DNA from: Agaricus subrufescens
Taxonomy: Eukaryota > Basidiomycota > Agaricomycetes > Agaricales > Agaricaceae
Assembly: GCA_029945375.1 (NCBI GenBank)
Contig: CM057063.1
Location: 1,981,894 to 2,045,893 of the forward strand
DNA length: 64,000 nt
Reading direction: 5' to 3'
Position 1 is the stretch's first letter; every line of letters starts with the position of its first letter. Made by a program: the position numbers and the translations under genes. The notes under the pieces are model-generated. The model ran no database searches and was not told where the DNA came from. It was given only the letters and a program-made list of their open reading frames with translations. Below are positions 1 through 11,073 of the stretch, in pieces.

Positions 1-451
1 ATCGTGAATCGCAATGATCATGATAGATGGGGTTTAACCCATGAGCATTAGGATATGTTCGGCTTTATTCCAAAGTTATCTACGAATGTGCTTCATAGTC
101 CATGAAGAAGATGAGACCGTGGCAGACTTCGGGGTTATCAGGTCCTTATGGGGAGTCTGTGCCTTGTCTGTACCTTTGGGCAAAGCTAATTACTGTGTGG
201 CTATGTGCCTACGTCGGCGCCCGTTACCATTGAAATCATGATTGACGGGTCAGTTAGGAGATAGGGAAATTAATAATACTCTTATGTCCGATTCTTCGCT
301 GTGGACCAGAATTCCGAGGACCTGTCATGTCAGAACCAAAACAGAGCTTTGTTTGTGGCGTATCACGGTAAAAATCACACCCGCATGCAGCGGATAATCA
401 GGGATATATACACTGTTGCGGGTTTCAACATATTCATCCTCCCAAATCTCC
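1..451. other. 5' flank, no gene recognised
   Basis: No ORF here shows a recognisable family or a convincing exon. The last 100 bases are presumably the promoter and 5' UTR of the membrane-protein gene starting at 452. An ATG at 416 is in frame with it, but the 452 ATG is preferred because the paralogue at 20471 begins at the equivalent residue with the same MD-N/S-T start. Confidence 0.5.
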
Positions 452-1677
452 ATGGACAGTAATACCACGACACCGCTACAAGGGACACTGCTCCTTGTCA
501 ACCAACTTGAACTTGTCACCACCACTACTGTGGCCGGGACACTCTACGGCACTGCATTCACCCTTTTTATTCTATACGTTCATTCACTGGCTCCTCGACT
601 ACGAAACGGAGACGGAACAAGACAAGCAAAGTTTATGCTGGTGTACAGTGCAATCATCATACTTTGTGGATTGTACAGTCTGATATCGAATGCCTGGACC
701 ACTCAAAATGCCTACATCGTGCATAGCGACTTCCCCGAGAGTCCATTTCACTATATACAAACAACCTTTCATAGCGACCGTGGAATAAAGACTGGCCTCG
801 CGTGTCAGACGGCTATTGTTATCATGACATCAGCAATCCAGGTGCGTAGTCAAGTGTATTTTTTTCTCGCAAATCCTACAAACTAGCTAAATATGGAGCA
901 AGGTCTGGCGTGTGTGGGTTATTTGGAGTGCAACTAGATACGCTATTTTAGTTGTGGTGCTGCCTCTGTTGTGCTTCCTGAGTTTCACGGGTAAGTGACT
1001 TCCGGCGGATCATTTTCTCCGGTGAAATAAGTCACTCCATTCCAGCGTTGAGTCTGAGAGGTCCAATACTGAGAACCACTTTAACATTTGCACAAGTATC
1101 CGAATCAGTAAGTCCCAAAGAGGACATAGCACAAATTGCAATGCAAGCAACCACCACATTACTCTGCACAATATTGATATCTATATATCTCGTTCTTATG
1201 CGATGGCGACAAAGAAGATTGATTGGTATGAAATTTTGCAGAAACTACTGAAGATACTCTAATGCGGAAGGCTCGACAGGACAGTCACAAGTATACGCAC
1301 TCGGATATATGAACGTCGTCACTATCCTCATCGAATCATATTCTCTCGAAACTATCTGGCTCCTGCTTCAACCAATCACCGCAAGTCACCCTTCAACAGT
1401 GTTCTTCAATGAGTCCGCAGTCTACATAGAGGTAAATTTACCCTGAGATCAGTGTCAGCAGCTCATCACGACTCGGGGCGCCTAGATAATCGCCTACCTT
1501 CTCGTGCAGTACCGAGTTGCCCGAGGCAAATCGTATGAATCACAAAGAGAACAGAGGAACATCAGTACCCTGCGTTGGAACCATTCAGACCATGTTACAA
1601 TGCAAATTGGGGAAGGCCATGATGGTCCTCGTGTGCTCGCCCTACCAGAAGCATCACGAGTTTCGAGTATAGCCTAA
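452..1677 (+). CDS. Agaricomycete multi-pass membrane protein, paralogue A
   Basis: Five exons are inferred (452–841, 903–990, 1046–1225, 1280–1431, 1486–1677), giving a 333-aa protein with all reading phases closing. The same exon lengths and phases (390 nt, 88 nt, ~180 nt) recur in the paralogues at 14813–15761 and 20471–21711, which is strong support. Several hydrophobic segments are visible: one around residues 25–45 (VAGTLYGTAFTLFILYV), one near 60–75, one near 110–130, one in exon 2 (AILVVVLPLLCFLSF) and two more in exons 3–4, consistent with about 7 membrane spans. Conserved family words are LVNQLELVT, TRQAKFML and HSDFPESP. The function is unknown; this kind of protein is expanded in mushroom genomes and resembles a receptor or transporter only in topology. 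The C-terminal ~60 residues look cytosolic and polar. Confidence 0.8.
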
Positions 1678-1998
1678 ACGCCTCTGCTTCTTCTAAATGC
1701 ATGCCTATCAAAAATTTCTGTAATATTATTTTGCGCAAGTATAGTGTTGATTGAAGTCATTTAGCTTAAAATTCTTACCTTACACTGTCAATCTCTTTGA
1801 ATTGAACCTTCATATTGCGTGGTACGCCACAGCGGACCGTCTGATAAATCTTATCCTTATGACTGCCGACAATCCAATTCACTGTACAACATACACTATA
1901 ATTAACTATGGTGGCATTTTGTACGTCATTTTCCTTAAAGCAGCAGGGAACCCGGGGGATGGGGGGTGAAACAAACACAAACCAATATGACATATTAA
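1678..1998. other. Intergenic, convergent 3' ends
   Basis: Short spacer between the 3' ends of paralogue A (+) and the NACHT gene (−). It is A/T-rich and contains only small opposing ORFs with no family resemblance. Confidence 0.5.
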
Positions 1999-4360
1999 CT
2001 ATTCAACACAGAAAGGGGCGCCAGAATGATAAAATTGGTACCTCCATTCCGATATCCCATCATTTGGATCAACAAACGACACCTCAACATAACACATCTC
2101 AGTCGAGTCCACAAAAACAGTAGCCAACTGATCCGGATTGCTTATAAAATAACGGGCAAGCCGCTCCAAGCAGTATAAACACTTATCACCTATACCAAGA
2201 ACACATTTCCAGTGAACATCTTTCCCAGATTTGATGTGGAACCGAGGAATATCGAGGTTCAGCGCGATATCTCCAGGTTCATCTAAATATCTTTCAAAAG
2301 TCGTCGTCCAGCCTTTCCACTTTTGTAGTGAATCATCAGTATGCTCTTCTTCACACCATAAATGCTACACAATGTCAAGTAAAGCCCTCAGTGGATTTGA
2401 CGGTCAGGTAGGTAGGAACCCACCTCGCAAATTGGATTCCAGGTATCAGAGTATTTTTCCTCCGATCCAACAGGGCTCGTATATCGTAAATCAATCCATC
2501 CACAGATCGCCGCGTAATCTAATGTTCGGAGGGGCACTTGCTTCAACTTGCCGAGGCTAGTGAGCGTAGAACGGAAGTCATTCTAAAGAATGATTTTAGC
2601 ATCGCACGTAAGGGAAAGCTCAGAGATACTTACAAATATGAAGTATCTCACAGAGTCTATCGGAAAGTAGGGACCAAACGCAGTGAAACGTTTGGTCAAA
2701 ATATGAAAGAAGGGTATGGTGCAGAAGGGTTTACTTGACAGACGAAAACTTTTAGATAGGTCTGCCATTGTCTCAAGATACAATTTGAGCCTAAGTTGAT
2801 GATCGGTTATACGAAAGCGGTCGTCACAGGGCCAAGATAATGAAATTTGGTCACAAAACCCAGGGCCACTTTTCAAATAACCATAGTCACCGCACTTGAT
2901 ACTTTCATTGAGGGTGATGAGATCGGAGTTATCGAAGACCTGCTCGACAATTCTCAGCGAAGACTCTGACAAGAGTGACCCAACTTCGGTTGGTATATTA
3001 TTAAAAAGCTTTGAACGTTTGAAGTCGAATAGAAAGTCCCGAAAGGATTTATGGAAATATGTGAGGGGTTTATCGTCAGCTTCATGGGGTGCCGGGATCT
3101 TCATGACAGCATGGAGATGACGAACAGCACCATAAGCTGCATCTTCCGTCAACCCTAGTCTGTTACATTGCTTGCGAAAATTATTTTGAGAGAAACTTGT
3201 GTAGTTGGAATAAACAAGTAACAGCTTCCTGGTGTTCAACATGGCACCATCAGGAATTTTCGAGATGATCCTCTCGTACAAAGCGTCAAGGAGAGCCAAT
3301 GGATTGGACCTCCCCAATGTCTCATCTCCGGAACGGGCGTTGATGAGTGCGAGTACATCGTCGAGCTGAGAAACTGGTTCACCACGATGATGGTCGCCGA
3401 TATATCGCAATATGGTCGAAGCATACGCAAATAGCCCTCCAGCTGCTGCTGCAATTTGGGTGAATTGAAGGTCGGAGGGCCACTCCCGCTTGTGTTTGAG
3501 TGTAGGATATGCGGATTTGATCTTCTTCAACTCGTCACTTAAGTATAACTGAACATCTGTAGATGCTTCGTCTGAATCTATCATGAGCTCCTCTTTTATA
3601 TATGCTGGCGTGACTCTATCATCTTCAAAGAACGAGGTGATGTGAGGCTCCGGCCGACTGGTAACAAACCACCGGACGGGAGAGGTTTGGTACGAGAGGC
3701 AGAATGTTGAAATCAGATCTAGGAGCTCCCGCTGCGTAGAGGGATCGTCACACTCGTCAAGGCCGTCAATAATGATGAGGTATCGAACCGAGAGGTCGAA
3801 CAAATGCTGGTAAATGAATGGGTCAACGATGAATTTGCGAAACTGCGCTGGTAGCGATTTTTCAAGGAGGGATGGATCGCGGTTAATCTCTTTCGAGATA
3901 TATAGACGGTACGGCTCATACTTGGCTGCGAGCTGATATGCAATAGTTGCAAAGGTTTTGGTCCCGTCATGGCGTCCATTGATAGAAAGGAAGACTGATG
4001 CATCGGCAGGGGTTTCCTCAGCAACAATCTGCATGATTGCCGACTTGCCCACTCCAGCGGGACCAACAACCCAGCGCATCTTTTGTTCACTATTGCGCTC
4101 GACGATGAAAGCTTTGCACCGTTTCACAATATCAAGCCGGGTTCCTGGGTGACATCGAGGGGGTGGATAACGGGCTGAAGAGTCAGGCCCCGCTCCGATT
4201 AGCGTATGTGGCAGAAACTCCTTCATAACTGACAAAGATAATGTTAAGTGGAGGCACGATAAACATACAACGGAAATAGTTTCTTACAGGTGTCCAAGGT
4301 GGTGTTGTGATTGATAAGTGTACTGTTATTCACAGAAAAATTATGAGATCCACCGAACAT
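1999..4360 (-). CDS. NACHT-domain NTPase (fungal NLR-like protein)
   Basis: Four exons are inferred (4360–4288, 4228–2634, 2546–2424, 2364–1999), with introns of 59, 87 and 59 bp and closing phases, giving about 718 aa. Exon 1 encodes FGGSHNFSVNNSTLINH, a leader common at the N-terminus of agaricomycete NACHT proteins. A P-loop GPAGVGKS lies at about residues 80–87 and a Walker B stretch LIIIDGLDECDD at about 175–186; a sensor-like VRWFVTSRPEPH follows. This is the STAND/NACHT ATPase family, which acts as a ligand-triggered oligomerising switch in self/non-self recognition and programmed cell death. No WD40, ankyrin or TPR repeats follow; the C-terminus is a helical arm and a unique ~160-residue tail. 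An upstream Pro/His/Ser-rich ORF (4493–4948) may be a further 5' exon, but I could not make its frame join. Confidence 0.85.
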
Positions 4361-4492
4361 GCCGTGGTGCAGTTGCTAGTAGGGACATTGTTTAGGGACG
4401 CCCCAAAGCTAACAAAAAGAAAGACTCACCTCTGGTTGTCGTACAGTTGACGCTTGACGGTCCCAAAACGGCTGATGGACAGCACGATTCAG

Positions 4493-4948
4493 TTAAACTG
4501 AATCTTCTGATCGAGGAATAGTGCTGAGAGGTTGAGGTTGAGAATTTGGCAGCGAGTGAGTAGGATACGGGCCTAGGGGAAACTGGTGCCATGCATGACC
4601 CGCAGGTTGCTGGAAGTACGGAACAATAGTTGCTGGAGAGGGAAGAAAGAGACCAGGATGGGGTGGGGACAGTGCGTGATGAGTAGGTTGTTGAGATACA
4701 GAGTGCCCCTGATACATGGAAGCTTGCAGGTGATGTATAGATATCGGCGGCTGTGTGGCAGAATAGGGTGGGGAACCAAGAAATGGTGAAGTGGGGAGGC
4801 ATCCAGCCACAGGGTCCGCTACGGTATGAAGGAGGGTGCCAGAAGTTTGTGAGTGCTGGGGATCCCAGTTAGATGCAGGCGGGTGACGGACGGCGCGGGT
4901 GTAGGGAGCATAGCGATGCGACGGAGTTGTCGAACTCTTGCGTGACAT
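4493..4948 (-). CDS. Pro/Ser/His-rich ORF, possible 5' exon of NACHT gene
   Basis: An open frame of 151 codons starts MSRKSSTTPSHRYAPY and is rich in Pro, Ser, His and Gln, so it is of low complexity. It lies just upstream of, and on the same strand as, the NACHT gene. It could be its disordered N-terminal exon or a separate small gene. The obvious donor (gtgagt at about 4430) and acceptor (ctactag at about 4376) would join it to the exon containing FGGSHNF only if an in-frame TAA after residue 151 were removed by another intron, which I could not place. Confidence 0.3.
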   Translation of the reverse strand: MSRKSSTTPSHRYAPYTRAVRHPPASNWDPQHSQTSGTLLHTVADPVAGCLPTSPFLGSPPYSATQPPISIHHLQASMYQGHSVSQQPTHHALSPPHPGLFLPSPATIVPYFQQPAGHAWHQFPLGPYPTHSLPNSQPQPLSTIPRSEDSV

Positions 4949-6209
4949 CCGTGGAGACCCGGAACGTGGGTCAAATGGCTCTTATATAGCGCGCGGCCAG
5001 GTTCATAGACTGCCAACGCTGCAGCTTTATTAGATACTGGTGGTGGTGGACAAAGTTGCGGATCAACAATGACTGCCGGATGTTATCTTCCCCTTTGGGA
5101 CTTTGTTTGCTTTCGTCATCACGAATAATTCTAGCTTAGTATATAACGCCCGTACGCCCGGGGCCGGCAGTCAAGATCATGAACGTCACCACGAACAAGG
5201 AAGCGTACTAATATTCAAGGCTCGCCTATTCATTCTGAGAACGCAATTACGAGGCCTTTTTGATGTTCGATCAATTTCCGATGGGAGGCAAGTGGGAGGT
5301 CTTGAGAAGATGTGTGGTGCCTTGGGAAAAGTTGAGCGTTCAGTTACTGTGGATGCCAGATTTCACGAGACCGATTCGGGCATGTTTGAGTAATTAGTCG
5401 TGATAGATTTCCAACGAGTCCACTCTCACAGGCCTCATGAATCACTGTATAACTTCTACTACCCCTACATTGGCATCCACAATTTCTTCCAATAATTACA
5501 GAAATCAGCTGGTAAAAACCGGTATTAGGCCTCATGTTTTTTGGAGTTGCTGACCCAGTCAGCAAAAAACAACCAACAAATTCCATCACTGGTCACGTCA
5601 ACCTCGCCTTACTCGCCGACTCTCAACATACCAGCATTGAAACATTCACACTTCACCATTCCGTATCAACCGCAAAGGAAGCTTTCTAAAATTATCACAA
5701 TCGGAATTTCAGCGCTGATTGTTATTTTCAGGCAATGATCACGATGCTGTGAAGAAAAACACCGCCCCCTTCTCCGCATACATGTATTCGGAATTTTCTT
5801 CTTCAGTCTTATGAGCGCAACTCAGCATTTCATGTTGGGCTATGCTGACTTTTCTCATCACTCCTAGCGTTGACCAGGCGTTAGAAGAAAAGAGTGCGGG
5901 GCGGTGTCCCTATCTCCTCCCACACGGAGTTATGTGCTACTCAGCCTAAAGAGTACGTCACCGGTCAAGGTCTGATAAAGAAATTCGTTCCTTACAGCTC
6001 TGTTTTCGCCGACAGAATTTTTCTCATTCAAGCCCCGACGCTCGGAGCGCCGAGCAGTTGCACATTAAACTAATAGAAGAAAAAATATGATGATACATTG
6101 TGCTTACGAACGAAAGGCTATATACATTAATTGCAATCCTGCAATCCTACCTATAATTTTCAAAAGAACGCTAAGAAAAGAAACGGTTCCTTTCCTCTCT
6201 CTCAAGCAA
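4949..6209. other. Intergenic, 1.26 kb, no gene recognised
   Basis: Presumably holds the promoter of the NACHT gene and the 3' region of the OMA1-like gene. The small ORFs on both strands (for example 5103–5393) have no family resemblance or supporting splice structure. Confidence 0.5.
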
Positions 6210-8080
6210 TCACTCTTCCCTGCGAGTCGCTTCCTCCACCGACGGGGAAGGTAACGGTTTAGTATTCGCCAACGCCGCAAGCCTCGCCTGCTCCCACCTC
6301 TGCAACTCCCGTTTCAAATAATCAATGCGCACCTCAATCACAGGATGTGTCTCTCCAGTGATACCACGTGCAAGAGCGCTGATTTCATGTAATGTACCAT
6401 CAAGCGAACCATCCCTCCTGGCTTTGGGTAAACCCGAACAATTATACCCATCCTTACGATTTTCCCAGAAGTTGATAGCCTCTCTCGCATCAAAACCAGC
6501 ATGAGCCAAAAGTCTAATCAGATAACGATCAGTCAAAGAGCCTTTACGAATACAAAGGCGGTGAATGACATACCGAGCCGAGACTACATCAGCTTCAACT
6601 TCCTGTTTCATGCTCATACAGTGCTGCCCCAGCTTGGTCAGCTCCCCAGAACCCACTTTACCCAGTTGCGCAACAGCATCATTGACGAATGGTCCGAATA
6701 GCATAGTGAAGGGAAATACTGCTACTCGGAAGACGTCTGAAAGGATTGAAAGTATTCCAGGGACGATAACCGTGCCGGATGAGTAAGTTTCAAGGTGGTG
6801 TGCAAGGATGAGGTGTGAGAGTTCATGGGCAAGGAGTATGGCCAGTTCGGCTGTTTGTTCGGGAGTGGGTGTCGGATGCGGAGGGGTAGGTGTCGATGAG
6901 AAAGCGCCTAAGAGGCGCGACCACCAGGGCTTTGATTGAACTGACTCTTCCTCCTGGTAGACGGCAGGAAACCTTCTGAAGATGTCGTCTAAGAATCCAG
7001 AATACACAACAACTCCACCACCACCATCGCCCCCGAATCCATAAGAGAAAGCATTCTTATTTTCAGGGCCTTCTACGACCAAAAGTGAGTATGGAGGACC
7101 GGGTATAATATGCGATCCAGGGGGAAGCGTCTTGTGTTCAGTGATCTTATCACACCATGTTTTGAGGTACTCCGCCACTCGTGATCTAGGCAGTAACGGG
7201 AATTCGGCGGGAGGAGGCATGGGCTTGCCCTGTCTATCAGCATTGTCCTCGAACCAATCAGGACAATGCTCAGGTTCGGATGCCAAAACGGGGATTGTAT
7301 CCTCCAACTTGCGGAGTGTCTGGCTCACCCAAATATAACGCCAATCCGACGGTGGAACACACGATGTAACGCCATCCTCTGCCAGGATAGCTTCTACGGC
7401 CCGATACCAACCAGGTCCAGCCAGCTGTGCGGCAATTTCACTCTCCTCTTCTGGGGAAAGAATAATCATCCGCCATCTAGTGTGAAACAGATTCATATCA
7501 ACGAAAAATTGATTTGTAGCACAATGTGGACCGACCTTCCGGTCAATGGTGTCCGCTCCAGACTAGCCACGATCGTACCCCAAAAAAGGACGAGAGGGAC
7601 GAGAAGGATTATTCTAAGGAAAGACGCTCTCTGTTTGATGCGTTTCAGAGCAAGTTCCCGTTTCTCATCGGAAATAGGTTGGCCATGGCGAGTCCGGCCA
7701 GAAAGGATGATTTTCCGAGACCATTTGTTCTTGAGCAATATGAGGGGGACAAAACTAAGGACGATGCGGGCCGCGGTCCGGGCTATCTCGAGAGCTCCAG
7801 ATGTCTGCAGAGATACAGTCAGTGCGTGGATAGAACAGCTGAAACAAGTGCTTGCCTTGAGAATCGCAGCAAAGATGGGGATTAACGGTGCTGGGCCCTG
7901 GGCGCGCGGGGTCGAGTGAAAATGAGCGTACGTGGCTGGGCGGAGGTGAGCGTGGGTTATTCTCGGTCTCTGTGCAGCCGAGGACAGAAGAGAACTAGGG
8001 CGCGAGGGCAGCCAGAGCCGGTGGGGACGCTGGGCGACGCGGAGAGCAGGGAGGACGGGCGCGAGGATAGCGCGGGTCAT
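6210..8080 (-). CDS. OMA1: Mitochondrial M48 metallopeptidase, OMA1-like
   Basis: Two exons are inferred (8080–7536 and 7476–6210) with one 59-bp intron. The join reads ...LTGR|WRMIILSPEEE..., and the product is about 603 aa. The zinc motif HExxH is seen as HELSH at about residues 399–403 inside LLAHELSHLILAHH, and the downstream helix KQEVEADVVSARYV supplies the third ligand and the Asp typical of M48. The chosen start (MTRAILAPVLPALR) opens an Arg/Ser/Ala-rich, acid-poor presequence that looks like a mitochondrial targeting peptide; an upstream in-frame ATG at 8152 is possible but less apt. Hydrophobic segments occur near residues 90–110 and 150–170 and after the zinc motif. OMA1 is an inner-membrane stress-activated peptidase involved in protein quality control and membrane remodelling. 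Its length exceeds yeast Oma1 mainly through the N-terminus. Confidence 0.85.
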
Positions 8081-8191
8081 TGCACATGGTGGAGGAAGCG
8101 AGACGAGAGTTCCCCGCAAACATACTAACAGCCAACGTGGGAACACGATCAATCAATATTCCAATGACTCGACTATGGTACAATTAGATCT

Positions 8192-9645
8192 CTAGACAGA
8201 TATGAACGTTGCTTCGTTGTACAGCCATCCCTCCACCTTCTTGCCCTCGGACAGGCCTGCTGAGATTGCCTCCGGGCCCTTGATTTCCAGCACTGCCGGG
8301 TTGAACCACTGTGCATCTGGTCAGCTTCGCCCGAGAAGAAAGAAGGCAGCGAGAAAATAACCTGATATATATAGGGCTTGGTCCCAGCAACGTAATTCAC
8401 AGCCATCTTCACAACGTAAGGAATTTCCGCAAGCACATCAACCTTCTCAACCAATCCTTTCGGGTTAGCCACACTGCCCAGATTGACTACTTGGCTGGCA
8501 GAGACCTCCCCAGAAGCACCGGGAACCAAGGACGCGCCCTTCCACTCGAATGAGATTTCCTCAGGTTTCTGGTAACCCGTTTCGGGGTCCACTTCAGGTT
8601 TCAGATGCGTCGCCTTGGACTTGACCGCTGATCCATCAGATTCCTCGCCAGGCCAAACCGTCTGCGCAGTAACAGCGACAAGTTTGTTATCCACAACAAC
8701 ACATCCAACATTCACCGAGACACCTCCCGATCCAGCCCCTTGTTTGCCGTATTGGCTTGTCGTCTTAAACTCCATTTGGATAGCAGATACACCCCCCGCG
8801 ATCGAACTCTGAAAATGGCCAAAATTCCACGACGCGGCGACGAGATTCGGTCGCATGCCTTGGATGGCATGGACGAACATGGAGCTGCCTTTGATCGTGT
8901 GAGCCTTGCCATTCTGGACATAATGGCCTTCTGCAATCATCCGAGGCCAGAAGCGATGAATGACATAACCATCTGGCTTCTCATGATCAGGACCAAAGTA
9001 CGAGTAGCCACCTTTGGGGCCTTTGCCGATCTTGAACCCCGGGGCGCTGCCGTAGCGTTTGAGTTCCATGGAAATTTGTATATCCTGACCCAGGTTAGCG
9101 TCTACAACGTATGACTCGGGAAAGTCTGGGTTGTCGGGATGGGATTTGTAGGTGACGGTGTACTGGTCAGCCTTGCTCGACCGCTTGTCCAGCCCGGGGG
9201 GAGGTGTGACAAAGTTGGTGAGGTTGATGGACTTCCAGACCTGCTCCCCCGTCTTCGAATCGTAGATTTTGCATGTAAACTGGATCTGCGGGTACCAGAG
9301 CCTGTTCGAATAACGTGAGGCCAGGCTAGATATGATAGGTACAGCACATACCCGACGGCGGAATGTATTATCTGGCACATCACCATCTTGCCGTCCTCGG
9401 TAATGACATACCAGATCTGCGTCTCGGTGGCGAACCCTCCTGCACATAACCACTCCGTATCAGACTGCTGCAGCTCTCCACAGAGCTCTTCTGGCGGAAT
9501 CCCGTTGTTAACCGGGGTGAAGTTTTGAGCCGTCAGATCTGCCGGTGCTGAAGTGCTGAGGGGCACCGAGTCCGGATCGCAAAGATCAGAGGTCAGAGAG
9601 ACGGCAGAACAAAAGAAAGACTGACGAGAAGAAACTCGAGAACAT
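8192..9645 (-). CDS. SVF1: Svf1-family lipocalin-like survival factor
   Basis: Four exons are inferred (9645–9626, 9555–9352, 9301–8362, 8308–8192), with phases closing to 426 aa. The N-terminus MFSSFFS, then ...TAQNFTPV, matches the short conserved start of fungal Svf1 proteins. Family landmarks are TETQIWYVITEDGKMVMCQIIHS, WYPQIQFTCKIYD, PGFKIGKGPKGG and the C-terminal WLYNEA. Svf1 has two lipocalin-like beta-barrel halves and in yeast is a ceramide-binding protein working between ER and Golgi; it is needed for survival under oxidative and cold stress. The start lies in a very short first exon (20 nt) supported by a gtcagt donor. It is divergent to none of its neighbours; the next gene upstream (9757–11073) is on the same strand with only ~110 bp between, so its promoter is compact. 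Confidence 0.88.
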
Positions 9646-9756
9646 TATGATACAAAGCGATGGGTGAGTATGTATAGGAGAGTTGTGGGTGATTGTGAAC
9701 AAGACCGAGATGCGATCAGTTCTCTATATAGCGAATCAGTGGCGCTAACCGACCCC

Positions 9757-11073
9757 CTATTCATCCCCCTCTGTGCTCCGCGCACGCTTCCGTACCCGGC
9801 GTTCAACGGGACTCTCGGTCCCCAGCCCCTCAAAGTGCGCCCCGTCGCCCCAGACCCCCGCCTCGAACCCGTACTCGTCCAGCAGATCCTCGTCAGGCCC
9901 TTTCCAGGAATACGTCCCGGCATCGTCCGCGGAACTCGAGGGCGGTAAGCCAATAGGAGACGTGTCGGCCACCACCGCAGCCAACGACGCGTCCCTGTCG
10001 CCGTCCGCATCGTATGCCCAGGAAAAATCCTCCGCAGTTGACGATGTGCCTTCCGTCGTCTCCACGGGCGCCAGCGTCTCCATTCCTGTCATCACTGTCT
10101 TCTCAAATCTCAATTCACCCTGTTCGACCAATTCCAGCAGTCTTTGATTTTGATTCGATTTCAGACTAGAGGGATTTGCTGCCGGTATGTCAGGTGGCCA
10201 GCCGATCATACGAACGCCATATAAGCTTAAACGTTCCGGGTTTGACCACTTCATCTCCGCCTTCCGAATACCACTGACTTTTCTGAAAATGACATCAGTT
10301 CATGGCTAACGGTCTACTCAGAAGACACGCGCACCTCAGTTGGGAGCGAATAGATTCATAAAGCTCAACTTTGGCTTTTTTCGCGTTCCGCATTGCCGGA
10401 GGAATAGGACTAGCCGGCCGGGGTGATGGTTCTCGAACATCGATTTCTTCTTGTTGTGCAGGGAGACGCTTTTGTACAAAAGTTTTGAACGAGCTGGCAC
10501 CTGCTACACCACCACCTCTTAATCCACGATAGTATTCACGTCCTACGATTGAACCACCAAGAAACCCAGCGTCTTGAGGATCGTGAGGGTCTACAGCGAG
10601 CAGGAAAGACTGGACGCCGGTAACACTTGACAAGGATTCCAGCACTTTGGATGCCTCGATGAGAACACTTCGGACTGTATATTGGTCATCGTCAGTACAA
10701 TAATCAGGGCGAGGAGCAATATACCACGTACCTCGCGCGTCTTTAGTTTCAGGAACCACCTGAATCTCAGTATCCACTGTAAATAGAGTTTTCGCATGCC
10801 ACTCTGCAACAATACGTCTCATCTGAGAAACCACATAAAAAGCCACACAAGCAAAAAGAGGCCCTTAGGCAAAGGTAAGTCTGTATCACGTTCTGAACAT
10901 GTTCATTCCACCTCTTCATAAGGCCTAGACTCTCTTTCAGCAAAGGCCTTGATATCGGTCAATATTTTCTGCATAAACGTATCCAGCCGTTCATAGAAAA
11001 GATCATTATCGGATGATTGTGTGGATTCTGAGGGACATGATGCATATTCTGTGAGCTGTTGGGGACGTGACAT
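9757..11073 (-). CDS. Conserved agaricomycete protein of unknown function
   Basis: Four exons are inferred (11073–10912, 10822–10732, 10674–10335, 10282–9757), giving about 372 aa with closing phases. I recognise the pattern (SFLLAVDPHDPQDAGFLGG, GREYYRGLRGGG and then RKAEMKWSNPERLSLYGVRMIGWP) as a protein repeatedly seen in mushroom genomes, but I know no function for it. The N-terminal exon (MSRPQQLTEY...) ends in an acidic/basic helix. The second exon could also supply an alternative start (MRRIVAEWH). The C-terminus is acidic (DEDLLDEYGFEAG) and ends in a basic cluster, VERRVRKRARS, which could be a nuclear localisation signal. Confidence 0.65.

Noticed and set aside
7526..7919. Plus-strand ORFs opposite the OMA1-like gene
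   Set aside because: Shadows of the minus-strand gene, whose splicing and HExxH motif are clear.
9664..10147. Plus-strand ORFs opposite the unknown conserved gene
   Set aside because: Mirror frames of a GC-rich exon; the minus-strand reading has consistent introns.
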